A DNA stretch of 57,743 nt from positions 1-57,743 of the forward strand of contig MTOV01000018.1 of assembly GCA_002011815.1 (NCBI GenBank), given 5' to 3'. This document shows positions 1-8,012 of the stretch, piece after piece. The notes beneath the pieces were generated by a model. That model was not told where the DNA came from, did not search any database, and saw nothing but the letters and a program-made list of their open reading frames with translations. This DNA comes from Nitrospirae bacterium JdFR-86. GTDB taxonomy: Bacteria > Nitrospirota > Thermodesulfovibrionia > Thermodesulfovibrionales > JdFR-86. The translations under genes and the position numbers were made by a program. Each line of letters opens with the position of its first letter. The first letter of the stretch is position 1.

Positions 1-52
1 CAAGATAAATGACAACGAACAACAATGCTTTATTCATTGCCCTGCTGTTCAT
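1..52 (-). CDS. 5' end of an unidentified secreted protein (partial)
   Basis: An ATG at 52-50 overlaps the TGA of the upstream cytochrome gene (ATGA), and the frame stays open to the window edge. The 17 visible residues (MNSRAMNKALLFVVIYL) have a positively charged start followed by a hydrophobic run, like a signal peptide or membrane anchor. It would be the fourth gene of the secreted cytochrome operon. Function cannot be judged because the rest lies outside the window. Confidence 0.4.
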   Translation of the reverse strand, partial: MNSRAMNKALLFVVIYL

Positions 53-927
53 TTTATATCAGTGCTGTTGGTTAATGAATTGGAATCAACATAATGGATT
101 CTATGGCAGCTGAGGCACCTTACCTTTCCGGGGTTGCTTGTGCCATCTGCTGAGTTATCAAGCACCATGTTGTTTGCCGGGTTCCCATCCACATCTCCGG
201 CATATCGATTGTTCCCCTGAGGGTCTGTCTGTGCCACACCGTTTGCATCCAGCGGGGCAGTAGAGTCATACCCCTGGGCATTAAATATCTCTCCAATGGG
301 ATGGCTGAAGATGGTAGTCCCATTGGCCAGAGAGGGGTCGCTTGCCTGGCTGTAACTCATCGCTCTGTAGTAATGGCAATCTTCACACATCTGGTTGTAC
401 TGGTCATCTATTCTCTGGAAATGTCTGTCCTTGGTTTCGCCGGCAGTGTATGTGGATGAAGAATAGGGGTCCCACGGCTCCTTACGCTGAGAGTGCTGGT
501 TATGACAGACAGAACAGGTAATGACATTATTATAATTTTGAAGCTTCGCCTTCAGTGCCACATTTGACAGGTCATTGGTATTTCTCAAGCCATAGGCATT
601 CGATGGGTCTGACAGAGTGGGCATGGTTGCGTTCCAGGCGTGTGAGGTGCCTCCCACCCCTGGAGAGGCCTGCATGGAGTCTGTAAAGGGCACTGCATTT
701 GCAAGCCCCCCGCTTGTATGACAGCTCAAGCACAGATTGGCATTTGAGGCATCCCGGGTAAGGCTTCCTCCAGGAGCATTATGAATTGTATGACAGCTGT
801 TGCACCGAACCCCAAACGAGGCATTATGCGGAGGGTCAATAGCCAGAGCACTCAGCAGCCCCACAAAAGACATAAACCCAACTGTTATAAGTGCTATCCA
901 AAATCCTCTACTAAGTGCAGCTCTCAA
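49..927 (-). CDS. Secreted pentahaem c-type cytochrome
   Basis: A protein of 292 residues with an N-terminal signal peptide (hydrophobic run at about residues 8-30) and five CxxCH haem c motifs: CNSCH, CLSCH, CSVCH, CEDCH and CLSCH. The mature protein is therefore expected to be a periplasmic or extracellular pentahaem electron carrier. Motif order and spacing (CNSCHTIH near the N-terminus, CLSCHRIH near the C-terminus) resemble the doubled-CxxCH type of multiheme proteins, but no named family is assigned. It is the third complete gene of a minus-strand set with another cytochrome and an NHL/VCBS protein, 20 nt downstream of the latter. Partner and acceptor are unknown. Confidence 0.85.
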   Translation of the reverse strand: MRAALSRGFWIALITVGFMSFVGLLSALAIDPPHNASFGVRCNSCHTIHNAPGGSLTRDASNANLCLSCHTSGGLANAVPFTDSMQASPGVGGTSHAWNATMPTLSDPSNAYGLRNTNDLSNVALKAKLQNYNNVITCSVCHNQHSQRKEPWDPYSSSTYTAGETKDRHFQRIDDQYNQMCEDCHYYRAMSYSQASDPSLANGTTIFSHPIGEIFNAQGYDSTAPLDANGVAQTDPQGNNRYAGDVDGNPANNMVLDNSADGTSNPGKVRCLSCHRIHYVDSNSLTNSTDIK

Positions 928-946
928 AACTTATCATGCCTCCGTA

Positions 947-3655
947 TTATTGAAAACGTCCCAGAGAAATCTTTGCACCACCTTTGGTGAAAGCCCTGAA
1001 CTCACCTTTTTTGACTCCATCATAACTGTAGAGCATGACCATACCACGATTGCGAGGAGATGCACCACTGCCAATGACAATCTCTGCTTTGCCATCATGC
1101 TCTATGTCACCCACAGCAAGGTTTATCCCTGTCCAGGAGTTAACAGTAAAACTCTTCAGAAGGCTGCCATCTAAAGTATAGGTCTTTATAACAGCCTGTC
1201 CAGTCCGTGGATGTCTGCTTATAGCCAGCACGACCTCCACAGAGCCATCACCGTTGAGGTCTCCAGCTCCAATAGCAGGCCTTTGCCTGACCAGTGGCAC
1301 CCTTTTACCCCTTCTGTCCTTTCTGGTGGAGACATCAAAGCCTCCAATGTGCTCCACCTTCCACTCTGCCGATGTGGTATTTATCTTCCAGAACCTTATC
1401 TCCAGGATATCATTGTCCACAGCATGCATGGTAACAAGTTCAAAGAGGCCGTCATCATCAACGTCTGCCATGACTACCTGTGCTTCATGCACCTCATCGT
1501 ATGTGCTGAAGGCTACCCCTGTGTCTATGACCTCCTTGCCATCGTATCTGTAAAGTTTAATCGTAGGGGAAGCCCTCTTTCCACGAGTCACTGCCACCAC
1601 TATTTCCTCAACTCCATCACCGTCCACATCTCCTGAGGCAAGATTTACAGGATATTTACCTTCGTTAAACTTGAGCTTAAATCCCTCAATGGGTGTACCA
1701 TCTGCCTCAAAACCGTGAACCTGTCTCTTTTCAGAGCCCTTCAGGCGTACAGCCACCAGTATCTCATCCATACCATCGCCATCTATATCTCCAACAGCAA
1801 AGTCCTCAAGTCTGTACTTTTTGGAAACCACTTTTAGTTTCCACTCAGGCGTTCCATGGATGTCAAAGAATTTCAATATTGCCCTTTTCTTCACAGGAGT
1901 CTCCGGAGCTACAACTATATGTGTAGCCGCCTCTGGAGACAAGTACTCACCGTTAATCTCTATTTCTTGTCCTGAATCAATTGTAAAGGTTCGACTTAAA
2001 GGTTTCAAATACCTTAATACATGACCGAATGTGATTGTATATGTGCCAGGAACAATCTCATCGTAGCTCCAGAACTTTCCACCACCTGAGTATTCTACAG
2101 GACCACTGAGCACAAAATTGGCCTCGTCAATATTGCTCTTTACAATAACTGTCCCTGCATATATAACCTTTAGATAAACATCTATCTCCACTGCACTGGC
2201 ACCCACTGCATTGATTGTTATCTTTCCAGTATATATCCCTGGCTCTAATGGGGCAACATGTTCATTTAATGAGGCCGTTATAGTGCTTGGAGTAGTTCCT
2301 GAAGGCTCCTGGATGCTCAACCAGGGCACAGAAGCCGAGGCACTCCAGAGAAGTGCCTTGCCCGTGGACGAAATGGTAATACTTTCAGAGGGATATGATA
2401 ATGCTCCCTTTTGATACTTAAAGCTTATTGCTGACGGGGCGACCACAAGCGAGGATGGTAAAGGCTTTACCTCCAGAGAGACCTTAAGAACCGAAGCTAT
2501 CCCGGAAGACATAGTGAATCTTATGTAAGATGTATAAGTGCCTGGTAGCAGATTTGCAGGGTCTACTGAAATCTGCACGGTCTGAGGTGCCTGCCCTTGT
2601 GTGGGCGAAACAGATATCCAGTCTTCGGAAACCGAAGCAGTCCAGGACAGAGGGGTATCAGAGTCAAGGGTTACATCGGTAGATGTAGGCTGTCCTCCTT
2701 CAAATAAGGAGAAAACAATCTCCGAAGGAGTTATGGAAAGCCATGAATAAGACCCTATGCCTAAAACCTCAACCCTCTGATTGCCATTGTTTGAAACAAA
2801 TAGTTTTCCAGCCTTGTCAAAGGCTACATCCAGTGGAACCTTAAACTGGCCTTCTGCACTACCAAAACTGCCAATATAACCGAGGAAAGTGCCATCCCTT
2901 TTGTCGTAAACTGCAACTACTGAGTGGTAGGCCTCCGCTATATATAGTCTGTCTAAGTCAACAGCTAACCCATGAGGACGAAGAAGCTTGTTGCCTCCCG
3001 TGCTCCAGAGACTTCCACCGCCCCCTATATCCCTTCTCCAGTTGCCGTCAAGGTCATACACCCTTACGCGGGCATAGTTATGGTCAGCCACATAAACCTC
3101 GGCTGAGACTTCATCTACCACTATGCCTGTGGGAAACCCAAACGCTCCAAAAGAAAAGAGATATTGTCCTGTGATGCTATTGTAGACCTTAACAGTCTTT
3201 TTTGAGCTGTCAACAACATATACCCTGCCTCTGCTACTTGTTGCTATATCGTTTGGCATCCCGAACTCTCCATCCCCTGAGCCCAGTTTGTAAAGAAGCC
3301 TTCCCTGGACGTCATATACTGAGACATCTCCATGCTTGGTGCCAACGAATACCCTTCCTGTCTCATCGACTGCTATTCCCAGTGGTCTCTTTACAGGGAA
3401 ATGGGTTATCTCTATTCCGTTGTTTGACAGTATATGAACCCTGTCATAGTAGCTATTGGTGATATAGACATTACCACTGGAATCTGTGGCAATTCTCACA
3501 ATATCCGCTTGTGGTAGGGGGAAATAGCCCAGCGTCTTGACGGTTGGCATTACAGCCCCTTCGGAGATTCCTCCCGAAAAGACTATAAACAGGACTACCA
3601 GCCACCTTATAATCATCCACAGTTTCATCCTTAATGGGGAGAAAGCAAGCTTCAT
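947..3655 (-). CDS. Secreted NHL-repeat / BACON / VCBS-repeat protein
   Basis: A secreted protein of 902 residues. After a signal peptide (about residues 10-35) comes an NHL-type beta-propeller to about residue 300, with repeated blades such as GNVYITNSYYDRV and GRVYVVDSSKKTV. Two BACON/Ig-like domains follow (about 300-500; WISVSPTQG and WLSIQEPSG are their signatures), then a PEGA-like segment. The C-terminal half has five VCBS/FG-GAP calcium-type loops: DIDGDGMDE, DVDGDGVEE, DVDDDGLFE, DLNGDGSVE and DIEHDGKAE. No catalytic motif is visible, so a binding or scaffold role at the cell surface is inferred. It sits between two multiheme cytochrome genes in one probable operon. A second ATG at codon 10 could be the true start. 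Confidence 0.8.
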   Translation of the reverse strand: MKLAFSPLRMKLWMIIRWLVVLFIVFSGGISEGAVMPTVKTLGYFPLPQADIVRIATDSSGNVYITNSYYDRVHILSNNGIEITHFPVKRPLGIAVDETGRVFVGTKHGDVSVYDVQGRLLYKLGSGDGEFGMPNDIATSSRGRVYVVDSSKKTVKVYNSITGQYLFSFGAFGFPTGIVVDEVSAEVYVADHNYARVRVYDLDGNWRRDIGGGGSLWSTGGNKLLRPHGLAVDLDRLYIAEAYHSVVAVYDKRDGTFLGYIGSFGSAEGQFKVPLDVAFDKAGKLFVSNNGNQRVEVLGIGSYSWLSITPSEIVFSLFEGGQPTSTDVTLDSDTPLSWTASVSEDWISVSPTQGQAPQTVQISVDPANLLPGTYTSYIRFTMSSGIASVLKVSLEVKPLPSSLVVAPSAISFKYQKGALSYPSESITISSTGKALLWSASASVPWLSIQEPSGTTPSTITASLNEHVAPLEPGIYTGKITINAVGASAVEIDVYLKVIYAGTVIVKSNIDEANFVLSGPVEYSGGGKFWSYDEIVPGTYTITFGHVLRYLKPLSRTFTIDSGQEIEINGEYLSPEAATHIVVAPETPVKKRAILKFFDIHGTPEWKLKVVSKKYRLEDFAVGDIDGDGMDEILVAVRLKGSEKRQVHGFEADGTPIEGFKLKFNEGKYPVNLASGDVDGDGVEEIVVAVTRGKRASPTIKLYRYDGKEVIDTGVAFSTYDEVHEAQVVMADVDDDGLFELVTMHAVDNDILEIRFWKINTTSAEWKVEHIGGFDVSTRKDRRGKRVPLVRQRPAIGAGDLNGDGSVEVVLAISRHPRTGQAVIKTYTLDGSLLKSFTVNSWTGINLAVGDIEHDGKAEIVIGSGASPRNRGMVMLYSYDGVKKGEFRAFTKGGAKISLGRFQ

Positions 3656-3664
3656 GCCAAAACT

Positions 3665-4552
3665 TTATGGACAATCCGAGCTATGGCAAGCAACGCAAAG
3701 GGGGTCGTAGTTATCAACGCATGCCCCTCCCACGAGGAACTCACATGAATCCCCGAGGGCATTTTCATGATAAAGGTGTGGGTCATGGCAAGTGGAGCAC
3801 TGAACCCCATAATTATAACCTGCCTTATATCCTGGTTGGGTGATTTCAGAGCCCTCCTTGCCTGGGGTTCCACGATACTCTTGTGCGGTAGGCCTAAGAA
3901 GCACTTCATCGTTAGCAGGCGCAGTAGCTGTGCTCTCCCAGGGATATTTTAGCCGGGTGCTTGTTATACCAGCTGTACAATTGGCAATAGAGTCTGTTAT
4001 AAGTACGTCGTTCATAGGCACCGAAAATATATGGTGTGAAGGCGCAGTGCCAAGCCAACCAGGGCAGGCACTGGTCATACGTCCCTCACTGTCAAGGCAG
4101 GCGCCTGTCATAAGAACAGCCCCTGAAGCAAGCTCCCCTACGGCTACTGTCCCATCATGACAGCTCATACACAGCTTTGAGGCACCATCTATAGAGTGCG
4201 AGGGCATAGTCGTGGAATTAATAAGGTAAGAAGAAGTATTACTGAAATCAATAGTTGCTGTCGATAGTGTATGGTTCCACAACGGAGCATTTATAAGCGT
4301 AGTGTCTGTAATTGCATAATGGGGAGTGTGGCAAAATATACATATCCGTGTTTCGCTTTGCGCTTTTATAGGGCCTGGGCCAGAGATAGAAAGGTTGTGT
4401 TTATTGCTAGGGTCTGTAAGATTGCCTATCCCTCCTATTACAGCCTCTACCTCAGGATGCTGGCTATACTCTATTAAGAGGGCACCAAAGATACAAACCA
4501 AAAAGATTAGAATCGTTATAAATGTCTTTTTCCTGAGGCCATTGAATTTCAC
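3665..4552 (-). CDS. Secreted tetrahaem c-type cytochrome
   Basis: A protein of 295 residues whose N-terminal hydrophobic segment (about 9-30) looks like a signal peptide or signal anchor. It carries four CxxCH motifs: CIFCHTPH, CMSCHDGT, CSTCHDPH and, at the extreme C-terminus, CVACHSSDCP. The TPH and DPH residues after haem motifs are common in periplasmic multiheme cytochromes of metal- and sulfur-metabolising anaerobes. It is the first gene of the three-gene secreted set; the next gene starts 9 nt after its stop. Upstream lies a long AT-rich inverted repeat. Redox partner unknown. Confidence 0.82.
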   Translation of the reverse strand: MKFNGLRKKTFITILIFLVCIFGALLIEYSQHPEVEAVIGGIGNLTDPSNKHNLSISGPGPIKAQSETRICIFCHTPHYAITDTTLINAPLWNHTLSTATIDFSNTSSYLINSTTMPSHSIDGASKLCMSCHDGTVAVGELASGAVLMTGACLDSEGRMTSACPGWLGTAPSHHIFSVPMNDVLITDSIANCTAGITSTRLKYPWESTATAPANDEVLLRPTAQEYRGTPGKEGSEITQPGYKAGYNYGVQCSTCHDPHLYHENALGDSCEFLVGGACVDNYDPLCVACHSSDCP

Positions 4553-4567
4553 TGTAAGTTCTCAACC

Positions 4568-4619
4568 TTTTTATAAAAATTTTATCTTACTTACCTTTAG
4601 AATAAAATTTTTATAAAAA
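4568..4619. repeat. Perfect 18-bp AT-rich inverted repeat in a promoter/intergenic region
   Basis: Arms 4568-4585 and 4602-4619 are exact reverse complements around a 16-nt spacer. The element lies between the 3' end of the NarL-type regulator gene and the first cytochrome gene, both on the minus strand. A TTGACA on the minus strand just beyond the right arm suggests that a promoter overlaps it. It may act as an operator or a terminator-like hairpin. Confidence 0.6.
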
Positions 4620-4700
4620 TGATGTCAATATAATGTACTTAATATGTACCAGGAAAGAACAGGCGGATTTGAAAGATTTAGGGTTTGGGAGTATTCACAT

Positions 4701-5357
4701 TTATGTGTTTATTTTAATTATTCCCTTCTGAATGGCGAACTTAATCAAGCCTGAGCGGCTGCTGATACCGAGTTTTTCAGTGATATTAGTCTGGTGTGCA
4801 ATAACGGTTTTGACACTGATGTTAAGCATGTCAGCGATTTCCTTATGTGTATAGCCCTCGGCTATGAGTTTCAAGACCTGTTTTTCCCTGTCTGTAAGTT
4901 TTTCATACGGGTCTTCCATTGCAGGTTTATCCTTGCCGAGGTATCCGGCGACCACTTCTGATGCAATTGAGGGGTAGAGATAGAATTCTCCTCTGTTTAC
5001 TGCCCTTATCGCAGCGACCAGTTCACTTCCTACTGCCCGCTTGAGCAGGTACCCTGAGACCCCTGCTTTCAGGAAGCGTGATATATACTCTGTGTCATCG
5101 TACTGTGTAAGCACAAGTATTTTTGCACGGGGGGTTGTCTTTCCGAGTTCGATTGTTGCTTCCAGACCACCCAGCTTTGGCATTGCAATATCCAGCAAAA
5201 TAACATCAGGGTCGAATTTTTTTGCCTGTTCTATTGCCTCAAGGCCATCCGATGCCTCTGCAACTACCTCTATGTCATCGCAAAGTTTAAGGAATGCGCT
5301 GATGCCCTCTCTTACCAGAGCATGATCATCAGCAATCAACACTCTTATTTTAGACAT
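4701..5357 (-). CDS. NarL/FixJ-family response regulator
   Basis: A response regulator of 218 residues. The receiver domain (1-120) has acidic residues D10 and D11, phosphoacceptor D56 in VILLDIAMP, and the conserved lysine region near KRAVG. A LuxR-type helix-turn-helix occupies about residues 150-212 (LTDREKQVLKLIAEG and ADMLNISVKTV). Its start overlaps the end of the histidine kinase gene by 8 nt, so the two are surely co-translated partners. It probably controls nearby cytochrome genes, which lie directly downstream on the same strand; that link is inference from position. Confidence 0.93.
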   Translation of the reverse strand: MSKIRVLIADDHALVREGISAFLKLCDDIEVVAEASDGLEAIEQAKKFDPDVILLDIAMPKLGGLEATIELGKTTPRAKILVLTQYDDTEYISRFLKAGVSGYLLKRAVGSELVAAIRAVNRGEFYLYPSIASEVVAGYLGKDKPAMEDPYEKLTDREKQVLKLIAEGYTHKEIADMLNISVKTVIAHQTNITEKLGISSRSGLIKFAIQKGIIKINT

Positions 5358-7191
5358 TTTCGCTTCTTGCAGGTTTTAATGGCAGCTTCACGTTCACCCT
5401 TGTGCCCACACCTAATATTGAGCATATTTGCAACTTTCCGTCAAGAATGGATGCTCTTTCTTTCATTCCCAGAAGACCCAGTCCTTTTTCTTTTCCTGAG
5501 GTGGATTTCAGTATTGAATGGACATCAAACCCCTTTCCATCGTCTTCTATGTCCACGTTGATTAAGGTGTCGGTCGTCTTTATCACAACGAAGACATTAT
5601 TGGCCTCTGCGTGTTTTGCAATATTTATGATTGACTCCTGTATTATTCTGAACAGTGTTATCTCGACCTGCGAGTCAAATCTTTTATTAGGCACGGTTTT
5701 CATGTTTAAGAAGTAATTTATTCCTTTTTCAGAGAGGTGTTTGTCGAGCAGCCACTTGATGGCTGCGTCAAGTCCGAGGTCGTCAAGGATTGAAGGTCTC
5801 AGGTTTTTGATGATATCGTGTATGTCGTCTATAATTTTTTCTACAAGCTGTTTCATTTCTTCTATCCTGTTGTCATCGATTCTTTCGGGGTACATTTTGC
5901 ACATGTCAAGTTTAATCAGGAGCACTGATATATCCTGAAGGATTTCGTCATGGAGTTCACGTGCTATTCTTTTCCTTTCGTCTTCCTGCGAAGTGATGAC
6001 CTGTTTTAACAGGGTTTGGACTTTTTGCTGTGCCTGTCGTATCTTCTTTGTTCTGTCCAGAACACGTTTTTCCAGCTCGGCACTATACCTCTTTAAGTTT
6101 TCGAGAGACTCTGCGAGTTTTATTCTCATGACGTCGAAGCTCTGGCTGAGGATACCGATTTCGTCGGTGCCGTGTTGGGCGATAGGCTTTGACAGCTCGC
6201 CTTTAGCTATCTGGTTGGTTGCCTTTGTCAGCTCTTTTATGGGGTTCACTATACTACGGTTTATCCCCATAGCCAGCAGGAATGCAGTTCCTACAAAGAT
6301 GACGCCGAGTGCAATAAAGGTTTTTCTAAGCTGGAGTGCAGGGGCAAAGATATCTTCCTTTGGTTCCTGTATTGATACACCCCAGGGTGCCAGTTCAAGG
6401 GGTGTAAATGTAAGTACGTTTGTGGACCTCTCCTTTTTTCCGGAATCATGGCACTGATGGCATGTCGCAACGCATTCTTTTTTTGAACTTATTACTGTGC
6501 TGAAAAATTTGTTGTAGTCGCAGTATGTCAGCGACCGGGCGGGTTTTGATGATGAGATAACTACCCCGTTGGAGTCAATGATGTCTATAAAGGTGTTTTC
6601 CCCTATGTCAATTAACTTGAGCATGTGCGTGAGGATGGGATTTGTAGGGTCGATTTCTCCTCCGGCAACACCAACGTAGTTGCCGTTTTTATCCTTTAAG
6701 GGCACCAGTACGAATAAGACCTTTCTTTTTGTAGTCTCGGTGGTGTAAATGTTCGATACGACCGGCTTGCCGGTGGCAATTATCCTGCTTATAGGTTCGA
6801 TGCTCAGCAGGTTGAGGTTTTTCTCTTCTATCTTTTCAGGGTAAGTTAAAAGGACATTTCCGCCCTTGTCCAGAAGGAAGATCCCATCTGTAAATATAGA
6901 GTACTTGTATGCTGTAGTGAGGGCTTCTCTTTCCGGGCCAAAATCATTGTCATCCAGATTAACACTGCCTGAGAGGGATATATCGTAGAGACGGTTTATG
7001 TTATCTTCTATTATACTGTCTATGTTGTTTCGGATGAGGCGAGCCAGTGCAAGTCTTTTATTCAGTGAGCTTTCTATACTTTTCTGGATGATGTAGTAGC
7101 TTACGATTCCAAAGCTTAATAATACAATCGACATGCTTAGGGTTATTGCCAGCGTGATTCTTTTTCGTAAACTCCCTCTTCTCCCCCCCAT
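5350..7191 (-). CDS. NarX-type histidine kinase with a CxxCH haem motif in its sensor domain
   Basis: A membrane sensor kinase. Numbered from the upstream TTG at 7209, it has TM1 at 17-42, a periplasmic domain at 43-290 of double-Cache look, and TM2 at 297-315. HAMP (316-370), a coiled coil, HisKA_3 with H420 (RIARELHDE) and a HATPase domain ending near 610 follow. The periplasmic domain contains C250-H-Q-C253-H254, a standard cytochrome c haem attachment motif, preceded by C246. The kinase may thus bind haem c and sense redox state, NO or a similar ligand. I chose ATG 7191 because a TTGCAA/TATAAT promoter ends 6 nt before it. It is paired with the overlapping NarL-type regulator. Confidence 0.9.
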   Translation of the reverse strand: MGGRRGSLRKRITLAITLSMSIVLLSFGIVSYYIIQKSIESSLNKRLALARLIRNNIDSIIEDNINRLYDISLSGSVNLDDNDFGPEREALTTAYKYSIFTDGIFLLDKGGNVLLTYPEKIEEKNLNLLSIEPISRIIATGKPVVSNIYTTETTKRKVLFVLVPLKDKNGNYVGVAGGEIDPTNPILTHMLKLIDIGENTFIDIIDSNGVVISSSKPARSLTYCDYNKFFSTVISSKKECVATCHQCHDSGKKERSTNVLTFTPLELAPWGVSIQEPKEDIFAPALQLRKTFIALGVIFVGTAFLLAMGINRSIVNPIKELTKATNQIAKGELSKPIAQHGTDEIGILSQSFDVMRIKLAESLENLKRYSAELEKRVLDRTKKIRQAQQKVQTLLKQVITSQEDERKRIARELHDEILQDISVLLIKLDMCKMYPERIDDNRIEEMKQLVEKIIDDIHDIIKNLRPSILDDLGLDAAIKWLLDKHLSEKGINYFLNMKTVPNKRFDSQVEITLFRIIQESIINIAKHAEANNVFVVIKTTDTLINVDIEDDGKGFDVHSILKSTSGKEKGLGLLGMKERASILDGKLQICSILGVGTRVNVKLPLKPARSENV

Positions 7192-7197
7192 AGAGAA

Positions 7198-7225
7198 ATT
7201 ATAAAACAAGAGTTGAAAATTGCAA
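7198..7225 (-). promoter_or_regulatory. Sigma70-type promoter for the haem-motif kinase gene
   Basis: On the minus strand TTGCAA (7225-7220) and TATAAT (7203-7198) are separated by 16 nt. The -10 box ends 6 nt before the ATG at 7191, so the transcript would start at or next to the start codon and carry no leader or Shine-Dalgarno site. Confidence 0.6.
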
Positions 7226-7247
7226 CTTTTGATTGATGGTTAAGGTT

Positions 7248-7997
7248 CTAACTGGTTTCCAAATTTTCATAGTGTATGTCCTGATGTTCGGTTATTATCT
7301 CTTCCAGTGGTTTGCCTTCGAGCCTTGCAAGTTCAATAGGATGTTCAGTGAGCATCCTTTCCTTTGATATATAACCTGTGAATATGCTTGTATCAAGTGG
7401 GGAGACGTCCGGACTGAATATGGAGTTGTAGATATGCCATACAGCGATAATGAGAAAGATAACCAGTGCCTGGTTTGTGTGCATGACCTTTGCAGCAGGG
7501 ATAATCTCTCCGGGCAGGAACCGCGTGATGAATGTCGGAAACCAGAGTATAATCCCTGTTACAATCATCAAAAGCCCGCCGATGAGGATTCCCCAGTATT
7601 CGAATTTTTGCTTGTAGTTGTAGCGGTCGCAGATTGCAGGGCGGCTTTCGATACCGAGGTAATATTTAATATTATGTATTGCGTCGGTAAAGTCTTTTTT
7701 ACTTATAATCATAGAGGGATGCCACTTTTTAAATGCAACGCCTATTATCCCGATTATAATGTGTATGGAGGTAATCAAGAGGAAGACTATCCCTGTAAAT
7801 CGATGGACTAATCTTGCATAATCAATACCTCCCATTTTGAAGATAAGCCACTGGGAGACGTCAAGCGAATAGAACTTCTGGGAAAGTCCTGTAACAACAA
7901 GAACCCCGAAGGTCAACATGACCGCCCAGTGCTCGATGATACGGAAGATGCTGAATCTTCTGATTTTATTTCCTTTTATCCTATCGATGTTTGCCAT
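7248..7997 (-). CDS. Di-haem cytochrome b subunit (formate dehydrogenase gamma / b561-like)
   Basis: A membrane protein of 249 residues with about four to five transmembrane helices. Histidines lie in or near helices (FRIIEHWAVML, ARLVHRFTG, HIIIGIIG, MHTNQALVIFLIIAVWHIY), as expected for b-type haem ligation in the cytochrome b561/formate dehydrogenase gamma family. It would exchange electrons with the quinone pool and a periplasmic cytochrome. A strong Shine-Dalgarno (GGAGG) precedes the ATG. It is the last gene of the respiratory operon, directly after the 13-haem cytochrome, its likely partner. Confidence 0.85.
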   Translation of the reverse strand: MANIDRIKGNKIRRFSIFRIIEHWAVMLTFGVLVVTGLSQKFYSLDVSQWLIFKMGGIDYARLVHRFTGIVFLLITSIHIIIGIIGVAFKKWHPSMIISKKDFTDAIHNIKYYLGIESRPAICDRYNYKQKFEYWGILIGGLLMIVTGIILWFPTFITRFLPGEIIPAAKVMHTNQALVIFLIIAVWHIYNSIFSPDVSPLDTSIFTGYISKERMLTEHPIELARLEGKPLEEIITEHQDIHYENLETS

Positions 7998-8012
7998 CCC
8001 AATCCTCCTCTT

